Origin: an uncultured Roseateles sp.
Lineage (GTDB): Bacteria; Pseudomonadota; Gammaproteobacteria; Burkholderiales; Burkholderiaceae
Direction of reading: 5' to 3'
Length of the DNA: 64,000 nucleotides
NCBI GenBank assembly: GCA_946480605.1
Contig: CAMLKW010000001.1
Coordinates: forward strand, 1-64,000
Shown: piece after piece, positions 17,229 to 25,980 of the stretch
Numbering within the stretch: the first letter of the stretch is position 1
How the letters are laid out: the number at the start of each line of letters is the position of its first letter
The notes under the pieces: model-generated
Told to the model about the DNA's origin: nothing
Database searches by the model: none
What the model saw: the letters and a program-made list of their open reading frames with translations, nothing else
Program-made: the position numbers and the translations under genes

Positions 17229-18416
17229 ATGGACACCCCACGACTCCCCTTCCTCGACGGCCTGCGCGTCTTCGCGTTCACGCTGCTGATCCCCTACCAC
17301 GTGGGCATGTACTACGTGAGCTGGGACTGGCACGTGAAAAGCCCGGCCGCCAGCGACGCGCTGGAGCCCTTCATGCAGCTCAGCTCGCCGTGGCGGCTGT
17401 CGCTGCTGTTCCTCATCGCCGGCGCGGCCTGCCATGGCCTGTTCGCGAAGCGCGGCGCGCTGGGCACGCTGAAGGACCGCTCCAGGCGCCTGCTGCTGCC
17501 TCTGCTGTTCGGCATGGCCGTCATCGTCACGCCGCAGGCCTACTACGAGGTGCTGACCAAGGTGCCCACGCAGCTGCCCGGCAACGGCGGCTACCTGGAC
17601 TTCTGGTGGGTCTACCTGCAGGGCGGCAAGTACTGCCGCGGCGCCGACTGCATGGTCGTGCCGACCTGGAACCACCTGTGGTTCCTGCCCTACCTGTGGG
17701 CCTATGCGGTGCTCGGCGCGGGCATAGCCGCGCTGTGGCGCTGGCCGCTGCCCACGCTGAGCCTGCCGACAGTGGCCTGGCTGTTGCTGCCCGCCGTGCC
17801 GCTGGCGCTGCTGCGTGTGTTCGTCATGCCGCACTGGCCCAGCACGCACGACCTGGTTCACGATCTCTACAACCACTTGCAGTACGGCTGGGTGTTCGCC
17901 ATCGGCTGGGCCAGCCGCACGCCGCTGGCCCAGGGGCTGTGGCCCGCGGCGCTGCGGCTGCGTTGGTGGGCGGCGGGACTGTCTCTGGCGAGCTGGGGCC
18001 TGCTGCTGGCCTTCAACAGCCACTACGACGCGCTGAAGCACTTCGACGGCCTGCTGGCCGCGGTGCGCAGCCTGCGCGGCGCGCTGACCTGGTGGTCCAT
18101 CGTGGCCGCCTGCGGCTGGGCGCAGCGTGCGTTCACCCGCGAATCGCCGGCCCTGCGCGCGGCGGCCGGGGCGGTGTTCTGCCTCTACATCCTGCACCAG
18201 AGCGTCATCGTGCTGCTGAGCCAGGCGCTCAAGCCACTGGCGCTGCCCTGGGGCCTGGAGGCGCTGCTGCTGGTTGCGCTGACCTTCGCGACCTGCACGC
18301 TGGCCTACCTCGGCGCACGCCGCGTGCCGGGCCTGGCATTGCTGCTGGGCATCGCGAGGCGGCCGCGCATCACGGCCCGTCGGCAGCTGCCCCGCTCAGG
18401 CGCCATAGCTCGTTGA
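17229..18416 (+). CDS. Acyltransferase-3 family integral membrane protein
   Basis: A 395-residue polytopic protein starting MDTPRLPFLDGLRVFAFTLL, the usual opening of acyltransferase-3 (OafA/OpgC/NodX) proteins. The conserved His is in IPYHVGMYY, and SLLFLIAGAACHGLFAKR matches the second conserved block. About ten membrane helices are visible, with a polar loop holding the CRGADC pair. The family transfers acyl groups, often acetyl or succinyl, onto sugars of exported polysaccharides or glucans. It most resembles OpgC/MdoC-like members, but the acceptor is unknown. The start touches the remains of the propeller gene, and the 3' end overlaps the next convergent gene by 21 nt. Confidence 0.8.
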   Translation: MDTPRLPFLDGLRVFAFTLLIPYHVGMYYVSWDWHVKSPAASDALEPFMQLSSPWRLSLLFLIAGAACHGLFAKRGALGTLKDRSRRLLLPLLFGMAVIVTPQAYYEVLTKVPTQLPGNGGYLDFWWVYLQGGKYCRGADCMVVPTWNHLWFLPYLWAYAVLGAGIAALWRWPLPTLSLPTVAWLLLPAVPLALLRVFVMPHWPSTHDLVHDLYNHLQYGWVFAIGWASRTPLAQGLWPAALRLRWWAAGLSLASWGLLLAFNSHYDALKHFDGLLAAVRSLRGALTWWSIVAACGWAQRAFTRESPALRAAAGAVFCLYILHQSVIVLLSQALKPLALPWGLEALLLVALTFATCTLAYLGARRVPGLALLLGIARRPRITARRQLPRSGAIAR

Positions 18417-19097
18417 AAAGAAAACGCCTGCGCGTTCGAGGGGCGGGCTGTTGGCGGTCAGGCGGCTCGCCGCAACGTTGAGGCCGCTCAGGCCTCGAGT
18501 ACCGGCATCCAGGTGGATGCGCCTGGAGTCGAAGATGACATCCGCGTCCTGCAGCAGCTCGCGGAACGAGAGCTTCTGCGCGAGCTGTTCGGCGACATTG
18601 GAAAAGTCGTAGCGCTCCATGCGACGCGACAGGTAGTTGTAGTCTGCGTGCACGGGGGTTTGCGCCGTGGTCTCCAGCGCGCCGGTGGCTGCCGTGATGA
18701 AGGCACCGGCGGCGGCCATCAGCGCCGGGTTGGCGTTCAGCCGGCCCTCCAACCACCTGGCGTCGTCGGCGGGCAGGCCCGACACCTTGAACTCACCGTC
18801 CACCAGTCTGAAGTCCCAGCCGGTGCCGATGTCGGGCCGGCGCTTCGCAAGCATGGCGTCGAGCTTGCCCAGCTCCTTCTGGATGATGTCCATGCTGCGG
18901 CCGGCAGCATTCCTGTGAACGATCTGCCTCTCGATGAACGCGGGCTGATGCTTCAGCGACTCCGCAACGGGGATGATCGTGACCGCTCCGAGCGCCGGAT
19001 CCTCATGGAGGCCGCCATTCGCCAGCGCCAGGCGCTCCGCCGTAACCCCCACCCAATCGGCCGCGGCGCGTTGGGCACCGCTGGAGCTGAGCGCCAT
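18396..19097 (-). CDS. Unknown protein of about 233 residues
   Basis: The ATG at 19097 gives 233 residues; a GTG at 19124 would give 242, and neither has a strong Shine-Dalgarno. The protein is soluble, mixed alpha/beta in composition, without signal peptide, Cys or membrane segments. Visible stretches are SMDIIQKELGKLDAMLAKRR, WDFRLVDGEFKVSGLPADD and LSFRELLQDADVIFDSRRIH. I recognise no family or catalytic motif. Ala/Ser-rich ends and an amphipathic centre could fit a secreted or structural protein, but that is speculation. It is convergent with, and overlaps, the acyltransferase gene. Confidence 0.55.
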   Translation of the reverse strand: MALSSSGAQRAAADWVGVTAERLALANGGLHEDPALGAVTIIPVAESLKHQPAFIERQIVHRNAAGRSMDIIQKELGKLDAMLAKRRPDIGTGWDFRLVDGEFKVSGLPADDARWLEGRLNANPALMAAAGAFITAATGALETTAQTPVHADYNYLSRRMERYDFSNVAEQLAQKLSFRELLQDADVIFDSRRIHLDAGTRGLSGLNVAASRLTANSPPLERAGVFFSTSYGA

Positions 19098-19247
19098 GGG
19101 CACCTGGGAAACGCTGGAAATCACGTCTGGTTCCGCAGTACGGTTGGATTAGGTCGACGGCCGGCATCAGCCCCTGCTCTTCTCCTCTGCTTGTCGGCCT
19201 TGCACGACAGAACTTGAGCGCGCGTATCCGCCTGGCTGGACGCGCCG

Positions 19248-20486
19248 CTAGGGGGTTGCCTCGACGGGCGTGAACAACGGGCTGGCCATGCGCACCGGCG
19301 TCACGTCCAGCCTCACCTTCAGCACGGTGTAGTCGTCGCCGCCCAGCGCGTTGCTGAACCAGCCGACGGTGCCGGGGCCCTTGTAGAGCCGGAACTCGAA
19401 GCCCAGCTCGGGCGACAGGTCGCCGGGCCGCGGCCGCACCCGGTAGGCCAGACCGCGCACCTCGGGCGAGCGGGCGTCCAGCAGCTGCGTCATCGCGGTG
19501 ACGATGGTGTTGTCGGCCAGCATGTCCATGAAGTAGGGCTCGAACTGCAGCGCCGGTCGGTAGTCGGCGGCGGCCGGGTCCAGCCGCTGGTCGCGCAGCT
19601 TGTGGGCCGCGGGCGTCGTGACGCCGGTCTTCAGGTCGTGGCGGTCGCCGCGGTCGAGGTAGCTGATGACGGCGCCGCGCAGGTTGAAGGCAGGCAGCCG
19701 GGCATCCGACGCGGCCTCGGACAGGTCCACCAGCATCGCACCGCGCGCACCGACGATCTCGACCTCGTGACCCTTGATGACAGCCGCCGAGTTCTCCTCG
19801 ATGCCCAGGCCCAGCGTGTAGCCCAGCGCCCGCATCGCCGGCAGCATGCGGCCGATGCGCCCGCGCTTCAGGAAGTGCTGGTCGACGAACAGGCTTGGCA
19901 TCACGAAGTCCAGGCCCCGGTCGTACTCGCGCCTGTCGCGCCACTGGCCCTTCAGGATCTGCAGGTTGTCCGGCGCGTCGCGGAACATGACGCGGCTCAT
20001 GATGGTCGCGCCGGCGCTGGTGCCGGCAACGACGCCGCCGTTGTCGAACACCTGGCGGATGGCCCCCAGCATGGCCGTCGGCTGGCCGCCGGGCTGCAGC
20101 GTGTCGACGATGTACTCCTGCGCGCCCCCCGAGAAGAACACCGCCTTGGAGGCGGCGACCCTGGCGATCAGCGCCGGGTCGTTCAGGTTGGCCTGCCAGT
20201 CCACGTCCTTCTGGCGCGGCGCGACGGGAATGGCCTCGGCATTCGCGCCACGCCGGTTCAGCGACGCGACGATGAGGCCGGCGCTGCGCTCGGGGTTGGC
20301 CGCGGCGGTGGCGAACACGGCGATGCGCGCGCCTGGGCCGCCCGCCTCGTCGACCACGCGCTGCCAGACGGCGTCGTTGTCGCTCTTGGTGGCGCCGCCG
20401 ATGACGATGGCCGTGCCGGCATGGGCGCTGAGCTGGAGAAGAAGGAGGGCCGCCGCGGCGGTCAGTCGCAACAGGAGGGCATGCAT
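19248..20486 (-). CDS. Exported cyanophycinase-like peptidase (family S51)
   Basis: A 412-residue protein with a signal peptide (residues 1-23, LLLLQLSAHA-GTA). The S51 core is visible: IVIGGATKSDND, RIAVFATAAANPERSAG, AVFFSGGAQEYIVDTL, and GVVAGTSAGATIMSRVMF with the nucleophilic Ser in GTSAGA; GLDFVMPSLFVDQHFLKRGR and GLGIEENSAAVIKG follow as in cyanophycinases. The family cleaves cyanophycin (multi-L-arginyl-poly-aspartate) into beta-Asp-Arg dipeptides. The C-terminal 120 residues are extra and of unknown role. No cyanophycin synthetase is nearby, so an exported enzyme scavenging external polymer, or another isoaspartyl substrate, is plausible. Confidence 0.85.
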   Translation of the reverse strand: MHALLLRLTAAAALLLLQLSAHAGTAIVIGGATKSDNDAVWQRVVDEAGGPGARIAVFATAAANPERSAGLIVASLNRRGANAEAIPVAPRQKDVDWQANLNDPALIARVAASKAVFFSGGAQEYIVDTLQPGGQPTAMLGAIRQVFDNGGVVAGTSAGATIMSRVMFRDAPDNLQILKGQWRDRREYDRGLDFVMPSLFVDQHFLKRGRIGRMLPAMRALGYTLGLGIEENSAAVIKGHEVEIVGARGAMLVDLSEAASDARLPAFNLRGAVISYLDRGDRHDLKTGVTTPAAHKLRDQRLDPAAADYRPALQFEPYFMDMLADNTIVTAMTQLLDARSPEVRGLAYRVRPRPGDLSPELGFEFRLYKGPGTVGWFSNALGGDDYTVLKVRLDVTPVRMASPLFTPVEATP

Positions 20487-20496
20487 GCCCCCGAGC

Positions 20497-21297
20497 TTAA
20501 GCGGCGGCCTGGGCGGCGACGCCCTCGCTGAGCCAGACGCAGTCGCCCTGCTCGAACAGGCGCACCTCGCCGGGTTGAAAGGCGGTCCAGGCCTCGTCGT
20601 GCGTCAGCGGCTCGGTGGCCACCAGCGTCATCAGGTCGCGCGGGCCGTTCAGCAGGGCCAGGTCCACGCCGAGGTCGCCGTCGCGCAGGCGCACGTGGCC
20701 GAACGGCGGCTGGCGGCGCAGCCAGTGCAGCCGCGTGGAGGCATGGGCCAGCATGGCGCGGCCATCGGTCAGCAACAGGTTGAAGCGGCCGTGCTCGGCG
20801 ATCTCGTGCAGCCAGGGCGTCAGCGTGACAGCCAGCTCGGGCCAGCCGGGCAGGCGTGCGCCGAAGCGCTGCTGCAGCCGCTGCATCAGCCAGCAGAAGG
20901 CTCGCTCGCTGTCGGTCTGGCCGGTCGGCGCGAAGCTGCCGTCCAGGCTGGGGTGGAAGTCTTTCAGGTCGCCGTTATGGGCGAACACCCAGGTGCGGCC
21001 GGCCCATTCGCGGCGGAAGGGGTGGCAGTTCTCCGGCGCGCGCACGCCCTGCGTGGCCTTGCGGATGTGGGCCAGGATGTTGCGCGCCTGTACCGGATGC
21101 CGGCCGTAGTGCGAGGCCAGGTCGGACTCGGCGGCAGGCCGGTCCTCGACGATCACCTCGCACCGCTCGCCCGCATGGAAAGCCACGCCCCAGCCGTCCA
21201 CATGGTCCGCCGTGCGTCCACCCCGGGCGGCGAAGCCGTGCAACGAGAAGTTGGCGGCGGCCGGCAGGCGGCTGTTGAGGGCGAAAAGCTCACACAT
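20497..21297 (-). CDS. Class II glutamine amidotransferase (YafJ-like)
   Basis: A 266-residue protein starting MCELFALNSR; the Cys directly after Met is the N-terminal nucleophile of the Ntn glutaminase fold. It also has GFAARGGRTADHVDGWGVAF, HIRKATQG, and NCHPFRREWAGRTWVFAHNGDL with the Asn-Gly oxyanion motif, all typical of YafJ/GATase_4 proteins. The family releases ammonia from glutamine, but the acceptor reaction of YafJ members is not established. It lies 10 nt upstream of the cyanophycinase-like gene in the same direction, so the two may form an operon. Confidence 0.88.
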   Translation of the reverse strand: MCELFALNSRLPAAANFSLHGFAARGGRTADHVDGWGVAFHAGERCEVIVEDRPAAESDLASHYGRHPVQARNILAHIRKATQGVRAPENCHPFRREWAGRTWVFAHNGDLKDFHPSLDGSFAPTGQTDSERAFCWLMQRLQQRFGARLPGWPELAVTLTPWLHEIAEHGRFNLLLTDGRAMLAHASTRLHWLRRQPPFGHVRLRDGDLGVDLALLNGPRDLMTLVATEPLTHDEAWTAFQPGEVRLFEQGDCVWLSEGVAAQAAA

Positions 21298-21585
21298 CGG
21301 AATAGGCGGGGCAGCTCGGTCGGGGTGTTGAACGCCTGCAGTCTGAAGTGCGATGACAGGATGGGCAACGATTCTTCCGTCATGAGCTCATGCCGGCGTG
21401 CCTAGTTCACGCATCAGCACAGCATCACGCAGTCATCAGCCGGCAATCCCTAGGTTGTTGCGTGCCAACGGCGCCACGCCGTAATTCGTTCACAGGCACA
21501 TCTCGCAACATTTACGCCTGACCCGTGGCCCGTCCTCCTACCCTTTGGGGAAGGGCTGAACGATGAAGCCGAGAGGAGTGTTGCG

Positions 21586-22263
21586 ATGTGGATGACCGAG
21601 TTTGTGCTGCCGGGCCAGGTGCCCGGGTCTCGCCCCAGCGAGCGCCGCGGCGCGGCATCGCTGTCCAACCAGTGGCTGGGTCTGGTGCTGGAGGAACTGG
21701 ACCACGGCATCGTGCTGCTGAACGGCGCGGGCCGGGTGCTGCACACCAACCTGGCGGCCCGCGCGGCGCTGGACGACAACCACCCGCTGGAGATGGTGGG
21801 CCCGCACCTGCGCGCGCGGCTGCTGACCGACGCCGTGCCGCTGGCCGAGGCGCTGGAAGGCGCCGAGACCAGCGGGCGCCGCTGCCTGTTGCGCCTGGGT
21901 GACGACCGCTCGGAATGCGGTCGTGCCAACGTGGTGGTGGTGCCGCTCAACCGTGACGTCAGCCAGGCAGCCGTGCTGCTGATCCTGGAGCGCCGCCAGC
22001 TGTGCGGCGACCTGGCCGCGCAGTGGTTCGCGCTGCGCTACCAGCTGACGCCGGCCGAGACCGAGGTGCTGAAGGCGCTGTCCAACGGCGTGAAGCCCAC
22101 CGACGTGGCGCGCCGCCAGGGCGTGGCCATCTCCACCGTGCGCAGCCAGATCCAGAGCATCCGCGCCAAGAGCGGCGCCGACAGCATCGGCGAGCTGATG
22201 CGCCAGCTGGCGCTGCTGCCGCCGCTGGTGTCGTCGCTGCGGCCGGCCAAGATGGTCAACTGA
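21586..22263 (+). CDS. LuxR-type helix-turn-helix regulator with PAS-like N-terminus
   Basis: A 225-residue protein; GAGAGGAG lies 8 nt upstream of the ATG. Residues about 30-150 look like a PAS-type fold (LDHGIVLLNGAGRVLHTN), without an identifiable cofactor site. The C-terminal HTH is clear: YQLTPAETEVLKALSNGVKP, VARRQGVAISTVRSQIQSIR. No phosphorylation domain is present, so it is a one-component or partner-dependent regulator. The 288-nt region upstream (21298-21585) holds no gene; it contains CCCTT-TGGGG-AAGGG at 21541-21555, a short dyad that could be an autoregulatory site. Targets are unknown. Confidence 0.85.
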   Translation: MWMTEFVLPGQVPGSRPSERRGAASLSNQWLGLVLEELDHGIVLLNGAGRVLHTNLAARAALDDNHPLEMVGPHLRARLLTDAVPLAEALEGAETSGRRCLLRLGDDRSECGRANVVVVPLNRDVSQAAVLLILERRQLCGDLAAQWFALRYQLTPAETEVLKALSNGVKPTDVARRQGVAISTVRSQIQSIRAKSGADSIGELMRQLALLPPLVSSLRPAKMVN

Positions 22264-22402
22264 GACGAGCGCTTGGCGTTGGCGGGCCGCCGCGAGCCGG
22301 CCCGAGTCCCAGCGGCGGACCGGCCAAGGTATTCCTCGGACGAGGGGCTTCATCTCTTAACATCCGGCGCGCCGTGCTGCCCATTGCACGCGGCACGTCC
22401 GG

Positions 22403-23035
22403 ATGGCTGAAGACACGCAAGACAACGAACTCCTGGTCCTGCCGCCCTCGCTGCGGCTGCTCGCCGCGCGCGGCATGGCGCGCAGCCACCGCAAGGGCGT
22501 GGTGCTGATCGAGGAGGGCTCGGTCGGCGACAACCTCTACCTGATCCTGTCCGGCTCGCTGCGTGCCTACAGCAGCGACGCGCGCGGCCGCGAGATCACC
22601 TACGGCGTCTACGGCCCCGGCGAGTACGTGGGCGAGATGAGCCTGGACGGCGGCCCGCGCTCGGCCAGCGTCATCACCGAGACGGCGAGCCGGCTGGTCA
22701 TGGTCACGCGGGCCAGCCTGCTGACCCACATCAGCGAGCACCCCGAGTTCGCGTTCGAGCTGCTGACCAAGGTCATCCGCCGCGCCCGCGCGGCCACGCT
22801 GTCCACCAAGCAGCTGGCGCTGAACGACGTCTACGGCCGGCTGCGCAATCTGGTGGATCAGGCCACCAGCGACGGCCAGCATCTGGCGCTGACCCACCAG
22901 GGCATGGCCCAGCGCCTGGGCTGCTCGCGCGAGATGGTGTCCAAGCTGGTCAAGGACCTGGAGCTGGGCGGCTACCTGAAGCGCGTGGCGGCAGGCGAGT
23001 ACCAGCGGTTGAAGACGCTGCCGGCGCGCTGGTGA
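22403..23035 (+). CDS. Crp/Fnr-family transcriptional regulator
   Basis: A 210-residue protein of normal length. The N-terminal cyclic-nucleotide-binding-like barrel shows LIEEGSVGDNLYLILSGSLR, YGVYGPGEYVGEMSLDGGPR and SASVITETASRLVMV. Residues about 115-140 form the dimer helix. The winged HTH reads LTHQGMAQRLGCSREMVSKL. The GEMSLDGGPRSASV phosphate-binding cassette resembles Crp more than Fnr, and there are no Fe-S Cys, so cAMP or a related nucleotide is the likely ligand (inference). Its stop codon directly abuts that of the convergent protease gene. Confidence 0.9.
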   Translation: MAEDTQDNELLVLPPSLRLLAARGMARSHRKGVVLIEEGSVGDNLYLILSGSLRAYSSDARGREITYGVYGPGEYVGEMSLDGGPRSASVITETASRLVMVTRASLLTHISEHPEFAFELLTKVIRRARAATLSTKQLALNDVYGRLRNLVDQATSDGQHLALTHQGMAQRLGCSREMVSKLVKDLELGGYLKRVAAGEYQRLKTLPARW

Positions 23036-23989
23036 TCAGGCTTTCTTGAGCGGCGGCGCGACGGGAAAGCGCCGTTCCGGCCGCGGCGCGCGGGCGTACA
23101 GGCCGGCCACCTTGGGCAGGTTGGCCTGGATGTCGCGGATGCGCGTGGCGTTGGCCGGGTGGGTGGACAGCCATTGCGGCGGCGCACCCTTGTTGCCGGC
23201 CATCATCTTTTCCCACAGCCGCACGGCGGCGGCCGGGTCGTAGCCGGCGCGGGCCGACAGCTCGATGCCCACCAGGTCGGCCTCGCTCTCGTCCTCGCGG
23301 CTGAACGTCAGCTTGGCCAGCTCGGCGATACCGCCAGTCAAGGTGCGTCCCAGCTGGCCTAAGCCCAGCAACGCTGAAACGGCTTCTGCGCCGAGATTGG
23401 TCAGGGCCGACTTGCCCACCCGCTCGCGCGCATGCTCGCGCAGCGCATGCGCCACCTCGTGGCCCATGATGGCGGCGACCTCGTCGTCCTCCAGCTTGAG
23501 CTTTTCCAGGATGCCGTAATAGAAGGCGATCTTGCCGCCCGGCATGCAGAAGGCGTTGAGCTGCTGGCTGCCCAGCAGGTTGACCTCCCACTTCCACTGC
23601 CGCGAGCGCTCGTTCCACTCGTAGCTGTGCGGGATGATGCGCTGCGCGATGTAGCGCAGCCGCTGCACCTGCGGATGGTCCATGGGCGCCAGGCCGCGCT
23701 GCTGCTGGGCCTCGCGCATCATCTGCGTGTACTGCTGGGCGCCGGCCTGCTCCAGCTGCTCGGCCGACACCACCTTGGTGGCCCAGCTCTTCTTGCCGAC
23801 ATCCACACCCTCGCGCGCCCAGGCCGGCGTCAGCGCCGCGGCGCCCAGCAGGCCTGTGAACAGACGGCGCGTGCGCTGACGCGGTGGCGTGCAGCGGCCG
23901 GCGGCGCAGTCGGCGCAGGCGCCGAACATGCGTTGCGGCAGGTGGGACAGCTGAAGGTCGTCGCGGACGATGAAGTCGGGGGCTGGCAT
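23036..23989 (-). CDS. Exported M48-family zinc metalloprotease
   Basis: A 317-residue protein. HEVAH at 177-181 supplies two zinc ligands and the catalytic Glu; the third ligand is in SREDESEAD (about 236). It follows the pattern of periplasmic M48 proteases (LoiP/YcaL type): FCMPGGKIAFYYGIL, then AAVRLWEKMM and STHPANATRIRDI. The export signal is unusual: TRRLFTGLLGAAALTPAWA resembles a twin-arginine signal but is preceded by about 38 residues with a CADCAAGRC cluster. A start at Met21 would shorten this but keep the Cys. The family degrades misfolded envelope proteins. Confidence 0.9.
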   Translation of the reverse strand: MPAPDFIVRDDLQLSHLPQRMFGACADCAAGRCTPPRQRTRRLFTGLLGAAALTPAWAREGVDVGKKSWATKVVSAEQLEQAGAQQYTQMMREAQQQRGLAPMDHPQVQRLRYIAQRIIPHSYEWNERSRQWKWEVNLLGSQQLNAFCMPGGKIAFYYGILEKLKLEDDEVAAIMGHEVAHALREHARERVGKSALTNLGAEAVSALLGLGQLGRTLTGGIAELAKLTFSREDESEADLVGIELSARAGYDPAAAVRLWEKMMAGNKGAPPQWLSTHPANATRIRDIQANLPKVAGLYARAPRPERRFPVAPPLKKA

Positions 23990-24034
23990 GCCGGCATTGT
24001 GCGGCGCTGCACGGCAAGGCTTCGTAGGACTGGC

Positions 24035-24040
24035 GACAAT
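24035..24040 (+). promoter_or_regulatory. -10-like element suggesting a leaderless transcript
   Basis: GACAAT matches the sigma-70 -10 consensus at four of six positions (-AT-AAT with GC-rich bias) and ends 6 nt before the flavin reductase ATG, so transcription would start at or next to the start codon. No convincing -35 is seen. Confidence 0.35.
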
Positions 24041-24046
24041 CCCGCC

Positions 24047-24523
24047 ATGGATCCACAGCAATTCCGCGCCGCGCTGGGCATGTTCGCCACCGGCGTGACC
24101 ATCGTCACCGTGCGCTCGGCGGACGGCGGCCTCGTGGGCCTGACGGCCAATTCCTTCAATTCCGTGTCGCTCGATCCGCCGCTGGTGCTGTGGAGCCTGG
24201 CGCGGCGCGCCGGCTCGCTGCCGGTGTTCACGCACGGCACGCACTACGCGATCAACATCCTGGCGGCCGACCAGAAGGAACTGGCCCAGCGCTTCGCGAT
24301 GCGCGACATCGACCGCTTCGCCGGCGTGGCCTGGCGCGAGGGCGCCGGCGGCGCGCCGGTGCTGGACGGCGCGGTGGCCGTGTTCGAGTGCGCCAACCGC
24401 AGCCGCTACGAGGAGGGCGACCATGTCATCTTCGTCGGCGAGGTGGAGCGCTGCACCGCGCGGCCCGGCGCGCAGCCGCTGATCTTCCACGGCGGGCGCT
24501 ACTTCACCGAGCTGCCGATCTGA
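24047..24523 (+). CDS. Flavin reductase-like FMN-binding protein
   Basis: A 158-residue protein typical of the HpaC/flavin_reduct family: FRAALGMFATGVTIVTV, LVGLTANSFNSVSLDPPLVL with the flavin-binding Ser/Thr, INILAADQKELAQRFA, and C-terminal PLIFHGGRYFTEL. The family uses NAD(P)H to reduce FMN or FAD for partner monooxygenases. No monooxygenase gene is adjacent. A GACAAT hexamer (24035-24040) ends six bases before the ATG, so the mRNA is probably leaderless. The next gene is convergent and its stop is only 5 nt away. Confidence 0.9.
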   Translation: MDPQQFRAALGMFATGVTIVTVRSADGGLVGLTANSFNSVSLDPPLVLWSLARRAGSLPVFTHGTHYAINILAADQKELAQRFAMRDIDRFAGVAWREGAGGAPVLDGAVAVFECANRSRYEEGDHVIFVGEVERCTARPGAQPLIFHGGRYFTELPI

Positions 24524-24528
24524 GCCCG

Positions 24529-25980
24529 TCAGGCCGCCAGCCGCCCGGCCGGCAAGGCCGTGGGCGCGGCGGCCAGCCGCGGCCAGCGCCAGGCCAGCAG
24601 CGCGGCCGTGACGCCGGCCAGCACCAGCCCCAGCGCCCACAACGGCACGATCTGCTGCGCCGCCAGCGCGTGGCAGAGGCCGGCCAGCGTCAGGAAGGCC
24701 AAGCTGGGCGCCACGGCCGTCATGCTGGTGGGCGGGCGCAGCAGCGCCGGGCGCCGCGTCAGCATGCAGGCGGCGACGGGCAGCGCGGCCAGCGGCAGAC
24801 TCAGCAGCAGTTGGTTGGCTGCGGCGAGGCCCAGCGCGAACAGCAGCCCCGTGGTCAGCAGCCAGCTGACGCCGAAGTCCCGCCATTGCAGCCGCGCCAC
24901 CGCCACATTGAGTTCGCGGCCCAGGGGCATTCCCGGCAGCAGGCGCAACAAGGCCTGCTCGCGCCGGCTGGCCCACAGCGTGTTGGTCAACGCGAACCCC
25001 GGGTTGACGCCCGCGCTGGCGATGCCGATGCCCATGCCGAAGGCGCCGTGCTGCAGCACCAGGGCCAGGCTGGCACCGGTGGTGGCCAGCACCAAGGTGA
25101 ACACCATGGCCACGAGGGCCATGATGGTGCCCATCGTCAGCGCATGCCGCAGCCAGTGCTGCTGGCCGTGCATCACGATCTCGGCGCGCGCCATGACGCT
25201 GCGCAGGCGGGTGTTGTCAGCGCGGTCCAGCACATGCTGCAGCCAGGCCGACAGCACGCGCGCATAGGGCCGTGCGAGCCGCTCGAACGGCGCCCACGAG
25301 TTGATGGCCGGCGCCTTGCCTTCCATCTGCATCTGCATGGCGCGACGCATCAGCACCTGCGTGGCATAGCGGGCCCGGTGCCGGGCGTTGCCATTGGCAA
25401 AGGCGCGCAGCACCAGCCAGGCCTGGAGCAGCAGGCAGGCCGCCAGCACCGCGTAGGCGTGCGTGTCCCACAGCGACGCGAGCGCCTGCCGGGCGGGCGC
25501 CAGCCAGCCGCCCAGCGCGACGGACAGCGGCGACAGCAGGATGGTCAGGAACCACAGCCACACCAGCCGCGTCGTCCACAGCAGGAAGGCGGTGAGGAAG
25601 CCGCTGCACAGCAGCAGCAGGGGCCAGAACCCGGGCGCAGACACGAGCAACAGCAACAGGACGGTGTCCAGCGCCGTGAACAACGCCCAGCCCAGCAGCG
25701 CGGCGCGCCTGAGCGTGGGCAGGTGGCCGGGCACGGTGCGAGCGGCGGTGGGGTGGTTCTGCTCCAGCAGGCTGTAGGAGACGGCCATCCAGGCGCCCAG
25801 GCCGATGGTCAGCAGCAGCCCCACCACCACGCGCCAGCCGGCCGCGGGTGGCAGCCAGACCAGGCTGGCACCGCCGACCACGAGCAGCAGCGCAGCGATG
25901 ATCCGCCGGCCCCAGGGCGAGGCGCGATCGCGCTGACGCCAGGGCGCCAGCAGCACCTGCGAGTAGCGGGCGGCGCTCAT
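24529..25980 (-). CDS. Large integral membrane subunit of a YtrB-type ABC exporter
   Basis: A 483-residue protein with about twelve hydrophobic segments (for example RRIIAALLLVVGGASLVW and LTMGTIMALVAMVFTLVLAT) and a central polar loop at about 205-270. No ABC signature is present, so it is a membrane partner rather than an ATPase. It overlaps the ATPase stop by one base (TGATG), showing a shared operon and probably coupled translation. Sequence families are poorly defined here; the assignment as permease rests on the operon and topology. The substrate is unknown; YtrA-linked systems in Firmicutes respond to cell-wall-active agents. Confidence 0.75.
   Translation of the reverse strand: MSAARYSQVLLAPWRQRDRASPWGRRIIAALLLVVGGASLVWLPPAAGWRVVVGLLLTIGLGAWMAVSYSLLEQNHPTAARTVPGHLPTLRRAALLGWALFTALDTVLLLLLVSAPGFWPLLLLCSGFLTAFLLWTTRLVWLWFLTILLSPLSVALGGWLAPARQALASLWDTHAYAVLAACLLLQAWLVLRAFANGNARHRARYATQVLMRRAMQMQMEGKAPAINSWAPFERLARPYARVLSAWLQHVLDRADNTRLRSVMARAEIVMHGQQHWLRHALTMGTIMALVAMVFTLVLATTGASLALVLQHGAFGMGIGIASAGVNPGFALTNTLWASRREQALLRLLPGMPLGRELNVAVARLQWRDFGVSWLLTTGLLFALGLAAANQLLLSLPLAALPVAACMLTRRPALLRPPTSMTAVAPSLAFLTLAGLCHALAAQQIVPLWALGLVLAGVTAALLAWRWPRLAAAPTALPAGRLAA

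Noticed and set aside
22264..22402. GC-rich inverted repeats after the LuxR-type gene as a terminator
   Set aside because: Several short complementary stretches exist in this 70% GC spacer, but no T-run and no single favoured stem.
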